Part shown: positions 36,685 through 44,579 of the stretch, piece after piece | How the letters are laid out: each line of letters starts with the position of its first letter | How positions within the stretch are numbered: the first letter of the stretch is position 1 | Assembly: GCF_031450785.1 (NCBI RefSeq) | Contig: NZ_JARTWB010000002.1 | Coordinates: forward strand, 310,001-374,000 | From: Caballeronia sp. LZ062 | GTDB lineage: Bacteria > Pseudomonadota > Gammaproteobacteria > Burkholderiales > Burkholderiaceae | Length of the DNA stretch: 64,000 nucleotides | Direction of reading: 5' to 3' | The notes under the pieces: generated by a model | The model's input: the letters and a program-made list of their open reading frames with translations, nothing else | Databases searched by the model: none | What the model was told of the DNA's origin: nothing | Program-made: the position numbers and the translations under genes

Positions 36685-36695
36685 TGAGGCAGGGC

Positions 36696-36720
36696 AAGGC
36701 GCTATCCGAGCGCCTTCTCC
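36696..36720. terminator. Hairpin between convergent porin and LysR genes
   Basis: An 8-bp perfect stem (AAGGCGCT pairs with AGCGCCTT) with a 5-base loop, in the 37-base gap between two convergent genes. No strong T run follows on either strand, so termination may be weak or Rho-dependent. Confidence 0.4.
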
Positions 36721-36721
36721 A

Positions 36722-37576
36722 CTACAGCCGCAGCGTCCCGAGAGAATCGAAGAGACGGCGCGCAGCCGTGTTCGGCGACTGGCCGAGGTAGAGGTTATAA
36801 GACACGTCCGGAAGACGCGGGAGCCCTTCGGCTTCGCCCAGCACGCGGAAATCCGGGCCCATCATCTCGACAGAGCGCGCAGTCACGCCGAGGCCCGCTC
36901 GCACAGCCGCGCGAATGCCCGTCAGCGTCGGGGACGAGTAACTCACACGCCACGGCGTCTTCGCACGCTCGAGATGCTCAACCGCGATGCGTCGAAAGAG
37001 GCTCGGCTCATCTGCGGTAATCAGGTCCAGTGGCGAGCCGGGGTCGTAGTTATAGTCGGCGGCGCAAATCCAGACGGTCGGCGACGTGCGCAGCGTGATG
37101 CGCCGATGCTCCGGGTATTCCCGCGGCGAAATGGTCATGTCGATCTCGCCGCGCTTCATGGCCTGCATCAAGAAAGGGCTGCGGCCGACGTGGATGGTCA
37201 TTCGCAAGCTCGGAAAGGCTTTCGAAAACCGTTGCAGGAGACTCGGAAGCATTGAATCCGCTACGTCTTCCGGCGCGCCGATACGCACTTCGCCGGTCAA
37301 CACCGAGCCTGTGATTGCGGCGCACGCTTCATCGTTTAGAGCCAGCATGCGTCGAGAATATTCGAGGAGCTTGAGGCCCTCGGCGGTCAGACGCTTCGCG
37401 CGCCCTTGCTTCAGAAATAGTGTCTTTCCCAGTTGCGCTTCGAGCTTTTGCATCTGTTGCGTGACTGCGGATTGTGTTCGATGCACTGATTCCGCCGCCG
37501 CCGAGAATGATTCGCGCTCGACGATGGCCACGAAGGTACGCAACAGTTCGAGGTCGAGATTGACTATTACCGCCAT
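36722..37576 (-). CDS. LysR-family regulator of the catabolic cluster
   Basis: A 284-residue LysR protein. The winged helix-turn-helix (LELLRTFVAIVERESFSAAAESVHRTQSAVTQQMQKLEAQLGKTLF) occupies residues 8-55, and the effector domain follows with VRIGAPEDVADSMLP. It is divergent from monooxygenase copy 2, with 158 bases between starts, where a GCATT-N7-AATGC dyad lies. Because the same dyad precedes copy 1, this single regulator could activate both copies. It resembles the regulators that sit beside GalD/porin/MFS sets, but specificity is inferred. Confidence 0.93.
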   Translation of the reverse strand: MAVIVNLDLELLRTFVAIVERESFSAAAESVHRTQSAVTQQMQKLEAQLGKTLFLKQGRAKRLTAEGLKLLEYSRRMLALNDEACAAITGSVLTGEVRIGAPEDVADSMLPSLLQRFSKAFPSLRMTIHVGRSPFLMQAMKRGEIDMTISPREYPEHRRITLRTSPTVWICAADYNYDPGSPLDLITADEPSLFRRIAVEHLERAKTPWRVSYSSPTLTGIRAAVRAGLGVTARSVEMMGPDFRVLGEAEGLPRLPDVSYNLYLGQSPNTAARRLFDSLGTLRL

Positions 37577-37605
37577 GTTTCCACCCGCAAAGTTTCATAA
37601 GCCGA

Positions 37606-38945
37606 GCTAATGCATTCTAACGAAATGCTGGATTGTTTGTGCTCTGCCTGGTCCCGTATAGTTGACTTCAAGTTAAGCGGTTGCCGAGGGAGGTCTGCTC
37701 TGGCGACACGAACACAATGAATCAGGAGACACGCATGGTCATGAAGTGCCGAATCGCCATCGTCGGAGGAGGACTTGCCGGTGCTGCGACGTTGAACGCG
37801 CTGCACACCTTCGGCATCGAGGCGGAACTGTTCGAGGCGGCGCCCGCGCTGGGCGAGATCGGTGCCGCGGTGAGTTGCAGCCCGCAAGCGGTGAAGGCGC
37901 TGTGGGGCCTGGGTGCAAAGGGCCGTATCGATGCGGTGGGTCATCGCTCGCCGGGCGAATACACGCGCAATATGCAGTCGGGGGAATTCCTTCAATTTCG
38001 CGATCGCTTCAAGCTGGCCGAGAAGTGGGGCGCACCTTACTACTCGTTTCATCGCGCGGACTTGCTGGACGCGCTCGCCGCGGGGCTGGATCAGTCGCAC
38101 ATTCATCTTGGACATCGACTCGCATGGGTCAATGAGCGCAGTGATGCGGTCGAGCTCGTGTTCGAGAACGGCACCCGCGTCGAGGCCGAATATGTGATCG
38201 GCGCTGACGGCGTGAAGTCGGTGCTGCGTCAGGCGCTCTATGGCGACGACAACCCGACCTATACGGGGCAGATGGCGTGGCGTGCGCTGCTCGATGCGAG
38301 CATCGTGCCGGACTGGATTCTCGAGCCGAGCGGTCAGACCGAATGGGTCGGCCCGGGCGCGCATGTGCGGGCGTACTACATCCGGCAGAAGAAGCTGGTC
38401 AATATCGTGACGCAGCAGGACACGGCCGAGTGGGTCGAAGAGAGCTGGAACAAGCAGGGCGATCCGGACGAAATGCGTGCGAGCTTCGAGAACCCCGAGC
38501 CGCGTTTGAAAGAATTGCTGGGCTTGGTCACGAAGTGCATGAAGTGGGGTTTGTTTGCGCGGCCGATCAATGACAACTGGGGCCGTGGGCGCATTCAGTT
38601 GATCGGCGATGCGGCACACGCAATGGTGCCGAACGCGGGACAAGGCGCGTGTCAGGCGTTCGAGGATGCGTACATCCTCGGGCGCTGGCTGAGTGCAAGC
38701 GCCGATCCGATTCAGGCGTTCAACGAATTCCGCCGGGTGCGCATTCCGCGTGTGCATGGGGTGCAGCGTCTGTCGCTGGCGAACCTGCGCTTCAAGCACA
38801 TGAAGGACAGTCAAGCGCAAAAGGAAGCCATCGTCACGGGCAAGGGCAGCGTGCACGGCACGAACGACTGGCTCTATGGCTTTGACCCGACGACCGACTG
38901 GAACAAGACGCCCGTCGTGGCCGAACAGTATGCCGACGCGCCTGC
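37606..38945. repeat. 1.34-kb duplicated segment, copy 2
   Basis: Matches 27668-29007. The left boundary falls just beyond the LysR gene start and the right boundary 10 codon-positions before the end of the monooxygenase gene, where the two reading frames end differently. See copy 1 for the counted differences. Confidence 0.95.
37612..37662 (+). promoter_or_regulatory. LysR-type dyad and promoter of monooxygenase copy 2
   Basis: Dyad GCATT (37612-37616), a 7-base spacer CTAACGA and AATGC (37624-37628), then TTGTTT (37633-37638), 18 bases and TATAGT (37657-37662). Arms match copy 1; three spacer bases differ. It lies 36 bases from the LysR start, in the divergent region. Confidence 0.68.
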
Positions 38946-38958
38946 AACGGCTGCCTGA
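37735..38958 (+). CDS. FAD-dependent monooxygenase, copy 2
   Basis: A 407-residue flavoprotein hydroxylase identical in its first 404 residues to copy 1 (27797-29053), ending TAA-coded Thr-Ala-Ala instead of the longer tail. The same GGGLAG (11-16), GADG (156-159) and GDAAH (291-295) motifs are present, and the same ribosome site AGGAG. It is divergent from the LysR gene and followed by the isocitrate-lyase-like gene 16 bases later. Two identical enzymes suggest gene dosage or independent control of two operons. Confidence 0.93.
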   Translation: MVMKCRIAIVGGGLAGAATLNALHTFGIEAELFEAAPALGEIGAAVSCSPQAVKALWGLGAKGRIDAVGHRSPGEYTRNMQSGEFLQFRDRFKLAEKWGAPYYSFHRADLLDALAAGLDQSHIHLGHRLAWVNERSDAVELVFENGTRVEAEYVIGADGVKSVLRQALYGDDNPTYTGQMAWRALLDASIVPDWILEPSGQTEWVGPGAHVRAYYIRQKKLVNIVTQQDTAEWVEESWNKQGDPDEMRASFENPEPRLKELLGLVTKCMKWGLFARPINDNWGRGRIQLIGDAAHAMVPNAGQGACQAFEDAYILGRWLSASADPIQAFNEFRRVRIPRVHGVQRLSLANLRFKHMKDSQAQKEAIVTGKGSVHGTNDWLYGFDPTTDWNKTPVVAEQYADAPATAA

Positions 38959-38974
38959 AGGGAATCAGACAGAC

Positions 38975-39850
38975 ATGGATATGAGCACCGTATCGACCCG
39001 TCAACGACTGAAGGCACTCGTAGAAGCTCGCCGCGGAGCCATCGTGCCGGGCGCGTTCAACGCGCTGTCGGCGCGTGTCATCGAGGACCTCGGCTATGAA
39101 GCTGTCTACGTGACGGGGGCGGGCGTGACGAATATGTACTTCGGCATGCCGGACCAGGGGTTCATGGGCCTCGCCGACATAGCGGATCACACGGCCCGTA
39201 TCAGAGATGCGGTGACGCTGCCCCTCATCGTCGATGCCGATACCGGTTTCGGCAACGCGCTCAACGTCGCGCATACCGTGCGGACGCTGGAACGTGCCGG
39301 CGCGGACTGCATCCAGTTCGAAGACCAGGTCGCGCCGAAACGTTGCGGCCATTTTTCCGGCAAGGACGTCATCTCGACTGATGAAGCCGTGAACAAGATC
39401 CGCGCTGCTGTCGATGCACGTCAGGACGAGAACCTGCTGATCATGGCACGTACGGACGCGGCGGCGACGCACGGCTTCGAAGCCGCCATCGAGCGCGCGC
39501 AACTGTTCGCGGATGCGGGCGCCGACATCCTGTTCGTCGAGGCCGTGACGCAGCCCGACGAGGTGCGTGCATTGCCGTCGCGCCTCGCGAAGCCCCAACT
39601 GATGAACATGGTCATAGGCGGAAAGACACCCATCTTCAGCGCGGAGCAGTTGGGTGAACTCGGCTACGGCATCGTTCTTTATGCGAATGCTGCGCTTCAG
39701 GGCGCGGTAATGGGCATGCAGAAGGCGCTCGGCGTGCTGCGCAACGAAAAGCAGTTGCTCGAATCAAGCGGCCTTGTGACGACTTTCGCCGAACGACAAC
39801 GTCTCGTCGGCAAGCCCGAGTGGGATGCGTTGGAACGACGCTACGCCTGA
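38975..39850 (+). CDS. Isocitrate lyase/PEP mutase-family lyase (PrpB-like)
   Basis: A 291-residue enzyme with the family's TIM-barrel landmarks: VPGAFNALSARVIEDLGYEAVYVTGAG, LPLIVDADTGFG, QFEDQVAPKRCGHFSGK (the active-site KRCGH motif) and IMARTDAAATHGF. The family includes 2-methylisocitrate lyase (PrpB), oxaloacetate decarboxylase and carboxyvinyl-carboxyphosphonate mutase relatives. Here it likely cleaves a hydroxy di- or tricarboxylic acid to pyruvate plus a second acid. It follows monooxygenase copy 2 in the same direction. ATG 38975 is preferred; ATG 38981 is an alternative. Confidence 0.9.
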   Translation: MDMSTVSTRQRLKALVEARRGAIVPGAFNALSARVIEDLGYEAVYVTGAGVTNMYFGMPDQGFMGLADIADHTARIRDAVTLPLIVDADTGFGNALNVAHTVRTLERAGADCIQFEDQVAPKRCGHFSGKDVISTDEAVNKIRAAVDARQDENLLIMARTDAAATHGFEAAIERAQLFADAGADILFVEAVTQPDEVRALPSRLAKPQLMNMVIGGKTPIFSAEQLGELGYGIVLYANAALQGAVMGMQKALGVLRNEKQLLESSGLVTTFAERQRLVGKPEWDALERRYA

Positions 39851-39956
39851 ACTCATCGAGCGGCCTTCATACACACCATAAAAGCGGAAGACTCATTCCG
39901 TTGTCAATCAGCTTGAGACTGCGTCTTCGCTAAGGCGAGACGTCAAGGAGACAGAA

Positions 39957-41390
39957 ATGGCAGATATGGCCCAGAGTCGGACCGATATTGCGGGCGCCGG
40001 CGTAGAGGCTGCGCGAGCGTCATCGTCGACATTGGCTGGGGTCAGGAGGATGACCTACACTGAATTTCTCGACGATTGCCCAATGACGGGCTTTCTATGG
40101 ACGCTGCTCCTAGGCTGCGTGCTCGCCCAGATACTGGACGGCTTTGATTTTCAGACGACGTCGTTCGCGCTGCCGCTCATCATCAAGGAGTTTGCGATCA
40201 GTCCCGCGCAGGCTGGATTGATCGGCTCGGTGACCAACATCGGCCTGCTGCTGGGCGCTTTGTTGTTTGCTCCGCTCGCCGACCGCATCGGCCGTCGACC
40301 TATCTTCCAGTGGGCGCTTTTCGCCTATGCATTCGGCACGCTGTTGAGCGCCATCGCGCCGACATATGGCGTGCTTCTGTTGGCTCGCTTCATCACAGGC
40401 CTTGGTATCGCCGCCGAATTTCCCGTCGCGTTTTCGCTTCTCGCCGAGTATTCGCCGAAGCGGCTGCGGCATATCTTCGTCGGGTCGGGCGCAATCGGCT
40501 ATTCGTTCGGATGGTTCGTGTGCGCGGTCGTGGCGACCATCGTCGTGCCGACCTTCGGATGGCGCGCCTTGTTCTGGATCGGAGTCACGCCTGCGCTCAT
40601 GATCGTTTATGTGCGCCGCTATATTCCCGAGTCGATCCGCTTTCTGCTTCAGCAAGGGCGCACGGCGGAAGCGGCTGCCGTCGCGAGAAAGATCGCGGAC
40701 GATGCAGGGTATGGCGCCATCGAACTGGTCGCCCCCGATTCGACCGCCGAAGTCCGTCCCAACGTTGGCCAGCAGTTCTCGGCGCTGCGCTTATCCGCAC
40801 TCGCCATCATCGTGCTCGGGCTCTTTCAACTGGCGAACAATATTCAGGTCGTGGGCTTCGGTACATGGCTTCCGTCGATCTTCTTGCGGCAAGGCTTCAC
40901 GCTCACGAAGAGCTTCACCTTCACGATGATCGTGTTGGCCGTGACGCCGCTGGGCCAGATCTTCGGCATGTGGCTGCAGGACAAGATGCCGCGAAAGTGG
41001 GCCATGCTCCTGCTCTCCGGCGCCAGCGCGGTGTGCTTCTTCGGCTTCGGCCTCTCGTTCGAGTACAAGTGGCCCATCGAGATCATCGTAGCCTGCGACG
41101 TGGGTTATCAGTTCTTCTCCGGCGGCGTGGTCCCGATCTTCTATACGTTGACCTCTGAACTCTTTCCGACGAAGTGTCGCGCGTTGGCCTCGGGCCTGGT
41201 CATCGCGGCTGCGCGTCTCGGGTCGATCTCGGGTCCGTACATTCTCGGGCTATTCCTTACCTTCGGCACGGTCATCCATCAGATCATCTACTACTTCACG
41301 ATGCCACTCGTCGCCGCTGCGGTCATCCTGGTGCTGACCGTGAAGGTGGATTCGCGACAGAAGACGCTCGAAGAGGTTACGGAAAAATGA
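39957..41390 (+). CDS. MFS transporter, aromatic acid/H+ symporter type
   Basis: A 477-residue transporter with about 12 membrane helices and an AGGAG ribosome site. It has the MFS signature DRIGRRP (loop 2-3), QILDGFDFQTTSF in helix 1 (the D-G-[YF]-D pattern of the aromatic acid:H+ symporter group such as PcaK/GalT), and FMPTKCRA-like FPTKCRALASG near helix 11. It likely brings the cluster's aromatic acid across the inner membrane. The stop overlaps the start of the next gene (ATGA). Confidence 0.93.
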   Translation: MADMAQSRTDIAGAGVEAARASSSTLAGVRRMTYTEFLDDCPMTGFLWTLLLGCVLAQILDGFDFQTTSFALPLIIKEFAISPAQAGLIGSVTNIGLLLGALLFAPLADRIGRRPIFQWALFAYAFGTLLSAIAPTYGVLLLARFITGLGIAAEFPVAFSLLAEYSPKRLRHIFVGSGAIGYSFGWFVCAVVATIVVPTFGWRALFWIGVTPALMIVYVRRYIPESIRFLLQQGRTAEAAAVARKIADDAGYGAIELVAPDSTAEVRPNVGQQFSALRLSALAIIVLGLFQLANNIQVVGFGTWLPSIFLRQGFTLTKSFTFTMIVLAVTPLGQIFGMWLQDKMPRKWAMLLLSGASAVCFFGFGLSFEYKWPIEIIVACDVGYQFFSGGVVPIFYTLTSELFPTKCRALASGLVIAAARLGSISGPYILGLFLTFGTVIHQIIYYFTMPLVAAAVILVLTVKVDSRQKTLEEVTEK

Positions 41391-42181
41391 TGACGATGAC
41401 GCTTGCCCGCTATGTCAGATTGGTATTCGTCCCTGCGGCGGCATGTGCAACGATCACCGCATTCTCCGCTCACGCAGCCGAACTGGACGTTATGACGTCC
41501 GGAGGCTTCACGGCTGCCTATCAGGCACTCGGGCCTGAATTCACCCGCGAGACCGGCAATACGTTGCACACGATTCTCGGCCCTTCGATGGGACAGTCTC
41601 CCGAGGCCATTCCGAACCGGCTTGCGCGCGGCGAATCGGCCGACGTCGTCATCATGGTGGGCTACGCGCTCGATGGCCTTATAAAAGACGGCAAGGTCAT
41701 GTCCGGCTCTCGCGTCGAGCTTGCCGACTCGCGCATCGGCATGGTCGTGAAGGCGGGCGCTCGCAAGCCGGACATTTCGACCGTCGACGCATTGCGGCAG
41801 ACGCTCTTCAACGCTAAGTCGATTGCCTATTCCGACAGTGCGAGCGGCGTGTACATCAAGAACGAGATGTTCAGGAAACTGGGCATCGAAGAACGAGTCG
41901 CGCCGAAGGCGCATATGATTCCGCGCATTCCGGTGGCATCGGTGGTGGCGAACGGGGACTATGAGGTCGGCTTCCAGCAAGTCGCTGAGTTGCTGCCAGT
42001 CGCCGGCGTCGAGTTCGTCGGCAAGGTGCCGGAGGACGTGCAATCGGTCACGCGCTATGCGGCTGGCATCCCTGTCGGGGCGAAGCATCCTGAAGAGGCG
42101 CGAGACTTGCTGCGATTTCTTGCTTCGTCGGCCGCGCAAGCAACGGTGCGCAAGACCGGCCTCGATTCCGTCAAGCCTTAG
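41387..42181 (+). CDS. ModA-like periplasmic substrate-binding protein, no ABC partner
   Basis: A 264-residue protein with a signal peptide (about residues 1-30, ending SAHAAE). The mature domain starts LDVMTSGGFTAAYQALGPEF and has PNRLARGESADVVIM, SIAYSDSASGVY and VANGDYEVGFQQVAEL, the pattern of family-11 (ModA/ molybdate-like) binding proteins. It overlaps the MFS gene by four bases, implying coupling. Without a permease and ATPase it may assist the MFS carrier, sense ligand, or serve a distant importer. It is a paralogue of the unsignalled protein at 31540-32373. Confidence 0.85.
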   Translation: MMTMTLARYVRLVFVPAAACATITAFSAHAAELDVMTSGGFTAAYQALGPEFTRETGNTLHTILGPSMGQSPEAIPNRLARGESADVVIMVGYALDGLIKDGKVMSGSRVELADSRIGMVVKAGARKPDISTVDALRQTLFNAKSIAYSDSASGVYIKNEMFRKLGIEERVAPKAHMIPRIPVASVVANGDYEVGFQQVAELLPVAGVEFVGKVPEDVQSVTRYAAGIPVGAKHPEEARDLLRFLASSAAQATVRKTGLDSVKP

Positions 42182-42268
42182 ACGCAAAGCGTTGATCGCA
42201 AGACAATGGCGGCGATTACCCGCCATATACTCGTACAAACACGTTCCCCCAACGACTGAGGAGTCATC

Positions 42269-42571
42269 GTGAAATTCAAGGCCGCAAACGTCGTCCTCTC
42301 ATTCATCGTGGCTACTACGACTGCTTTCGTCGCCCCGCTCTCGCACGCGCAAGGTTCCGGTGCAACCGCTACCGACAGTACTCAAGCCGCACCGACCACC
42401 AAAGCGCAAAGGAAGGCAGCGCGAAAAGAGGCGCGCGCAAAGAAGAACGCGGAACTCAAGAAGCTGGAAGACGCGGGATACAACCCGGCAAGGGCTAACG
42501 ACACGGACTATCCGCAGGACGTTCAGCGTGCGCAGAAGAAGGCAGGCGTAGGCGCGGGTGCGAGTCAATAA
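42269..42571 (+). CDS. DUF4148 small exported protein
   Basis: A 100-residue protein with a GTG start at 42269 and GAGGAG about 7 bases upstream. Residues 1-27 are a signal peptide ending SHA|QGS. A Lys/Arg-rich mature part (TKAQRKAARKEARAKKNAELKKLEDAGYNP, then DYPQDVQRAQKKAG) carries the DUF4148 signature, more basic than the member at 4599-4916. It closes the catabolic region, but nothing links it to the pathway. Confidence 0.9.
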   Translation: MKFKAANVVLSFIVATTTAFVAPLSHAQGSGATATDSTQAAPTTKAQRKAARKEARAKKNAELKKLEDAGYNPARANDTDYPQDVQRAQKKAGVGAGASQ

Positions 42572-43393
42572 GGGAACAGCGAAGCCGCCGTTAGCGCGAG
42601 CACCGCGATGGGGCCGTCGCGGGGGAAAAGGTAGCCGTCAGTAGATGCGTCAGCCGTTCGGCGCACGACTCATGGGAAGGGCGGCTTAGATCCCGGTAGA
42701 ACGCTGATGTCGCGATGGGGCGGGCCCGTACGTCGCCGGTTCACACGCCGCTTGCGAACATCAGCGGCAGGATGAGGGCTTGCCTCGATGCCCCATGCGC
42801 GGCGGCGACGATCGCCAGAAGCCGACAGAATGGACGCCACCGGTGCCCGTCACGAGCTTGATCGGTCCACGGAGCGGTTTCGATGGAACCGAGCGTATCC
42901 CGGAGCCGAACTTCGACGTGAGCGCCGGCGCACGAATCATCGACGCGCCGTCCGCGCAGCAGCCTCGGCAGGGAGCGGTTGCATGCAATCCTGCAATCAC
43001 TCATCAGCGAGTCGCAGCGAACCGCTTCGCTCTGAGGGCGTCGACCTTACCGTCTGCTGATAGTCGAAGAGCCGACATTTCACTTAGGAACGTGACCGTC
43101 GCTTGCGCGCGCGAACGCGCGTTGACGAATGGCATCGGGCATCGAAGCGAGAATGGCAGCTTTCCGGCGGTGAGTTCGGGAAGCTGACTACCGCATCCCG
43201 ACCTCAACTGGTCATTGGGCTTCTCGGTGGGCTACTTTTTTGAAACAGCGGTTTGCGCCGGGTAGAGACGTCATACAGTAGCTCGCTGCCTACTTAACAC
43301 TACTGTTTTTCCCGTCTGTCACCTATATTTAAGCGCGGTCCTTCATGGCTTGGATGGCTGTCGCCACGGTCGTCATCATTGGAGCGGAAGATC
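42572..43393. other. Gene-poor region, possible decayed sequence
   Basis: About 820 bases without a convincing gene. Overlapping frames in 42741-43187 on both strands have no ribosome site and no recognisable family. The last 200 bases before the next gene are AT-richer, with runs of T near 43238 and 43306, suggesting a promoter for the gene at 43394. Confidence 0.5.
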
Positions 43394-44317
43394 ATGCGCT
43401 TTTTTGCAAGGCGGCGCGTCCTGCCAACGTCAACAACCGCGACACTGATTCTTCTTTTACCGACGGCTACGTACAACGTGTGTAGCTATGGCTGCGACCT
43501 TCGTCGAGTCGCCAAGGCACTTACACAAAAGAGCAATGGCATGTTTGATTTCCGAGCGTTTGGCGATTGGGCCGGCACCGGAAAACTCGCGCGCGTTAGC
43601 GGCGCGCCAATGATCGTTAGAAGGTGGCCGCTACGGGAGTCTTTCAGTATCGAAGAGCATGCGACGAAGTCTAATGCAGAGCAGATAGCGGCTGTCGAAA
43701 CCTATATAAGCATCGAAGACGCGGTTGCACAGGTCCAAGAGTTCGTAAAGCAGAATGATTCGCTCGCCGCTGCATTCGGGCGCTCCGTGGACGACGTCAT
43801 TATCATCGCAATCGGTTCGGAAACTGTTGTCTCAGAGGACGGCGAGAATGAGTTCCAGGGCGACATCAGTCTTGATGCGTATTCTGCCCTCTGCCTGCCG
43901 GTAAGGCAAAAAGGCTCTGACGGATTCCTGGAGATTGGGAGTAGTGAAAATCTAACCGCAGGCGAGAAGGTTTGCTTTGTATCTCTTCGCAGGCTGGCCT
44001 TGGTCTTTCCAGAGATTGTGTTTACGGACAAGCCTGTTCGTGCAAGGTCCATAGCGGCGCGGTATATCACTTCTAACACTATGGCGTTCGTTCTTGGCTG
44101 CCTTTTCACTGAATCCCTGAGTCATCACAACACGACAGGCTGCATTAATGAAACAGCCTGGACAGGGGGGCGAGCGAGACAGTTATTTCGCCGAAGGGGT
44201 GTGCCAATTTTGTGCGCGACACTTTTCCACAGACTGTCGTCCACTCAATTCGACGCGGAGTGCAGGGAGTATTCTCTCCAGCGTCAGTGCCTGCTTGAGC
44301 ACATCGAGGCGTTTTGA
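43394..44317 (+). CDS. Unrecognised protein in a lower-GC patch
   Basis: A 307-residue frame from ATG 43394, with GGAAG just upstream; a TTG at 43379 is less likely. The N-terminus has a basic stretch and one hydrophobic segment (TATLILLLPTATYNV), which could be a signal or anchor. The middle is acidic with a regular strand-like pattern (SVDDVIIIAIGSETVVSEDG, GDISLDAYSALCLPV). I recognise no family. Base composition is visibly less GC-rich than the flanking genes, which suggests later acquisition. The next gene starts four bases beyond the stop. Confidence 0.5.
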   Translation: MRFFARRRVLPTSTTATLILLLPTATYNVCSYGCDLRRVAKALTQKSNGMFDFRAFGDWAGTGKLARVSGAPMIVRRWPLRESFSIEEHATKSNAEQIAAVETYISIEDAVAQVQEFVKQNDSLAAAFGRSVDDVIIIAIGSETVVSEDGENEFQGDISLDAYSALCLPVRQKGSDGFLEIGSSENLTAGEKVCFVSLRRLALVFPEIVFTDKPVRARSIAARYITSNTMAFVLGCLFTESLSHHNTTGCINETAWTGGRARQLFRRRGVPILCATLFHRLSSTQFDAECREYSLQRQCLLEHIEAF

Positions 44318-44321
44318 CGAA

Positions 44322-44579
44322 ATGGTGTCCAGCGACGAACGTTTTAGTTATTGGATTCAATTCGCGGCGACAACAATAGCGATCCAACTCATATGCGCAT
44401 GGATTTTTGCAATCGTTTTTGGGAACGATTTCGACATCAAGCTAGTTCATTTGGCCTCGGGAAAAGATGGGATCTTGATACCGTTCCACTGGCTAACCGC
44501 GGCCGTTGTTGCCGTTGCTCTTGCTGCCACCGCTGCCCTGGCATACCGTCGATGGGACGTTAAGCAAAGTATCCCTTGA
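44322..44579 (+). CDS. Small two-helix membrane protein
   Basis: An 85-residue frame with two hydrophobic segments (about residues 10-33, YWIQFAATTIAIQLICAWIFAIV, and about 56-74, WLTAAVVAVALAATAALA), a hairpin topology. It starts four bases after the preceding stop, so the two genes are probably translated together. No family recognised. A longer frame from 44148 overlaps the previous gene and is not preferred. Confidence 0.45.
   Translation: MVSSDERFSYWIQFAATTIAIQLICAWIFAIVFGNDFDIKLVHLASGKDGILIPFHWLTAAVVAVALAATAALAYRRWDVKQSIP

Noticed and set aside
27668..38945. Mobile element as cause of the 1.34-kb duplication
   Set aside because: No transposase, terminal inverted repeats or target duplication was seen at either end; the segment is a promoter plus a catabolic gene.
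42741..43187. Open frames on both strands in the gap before the low-GC genes
   Set aside because: They overlap each other, have no ribosome sites and no recognisable families. Decayed or non-coding DNA is more likely.
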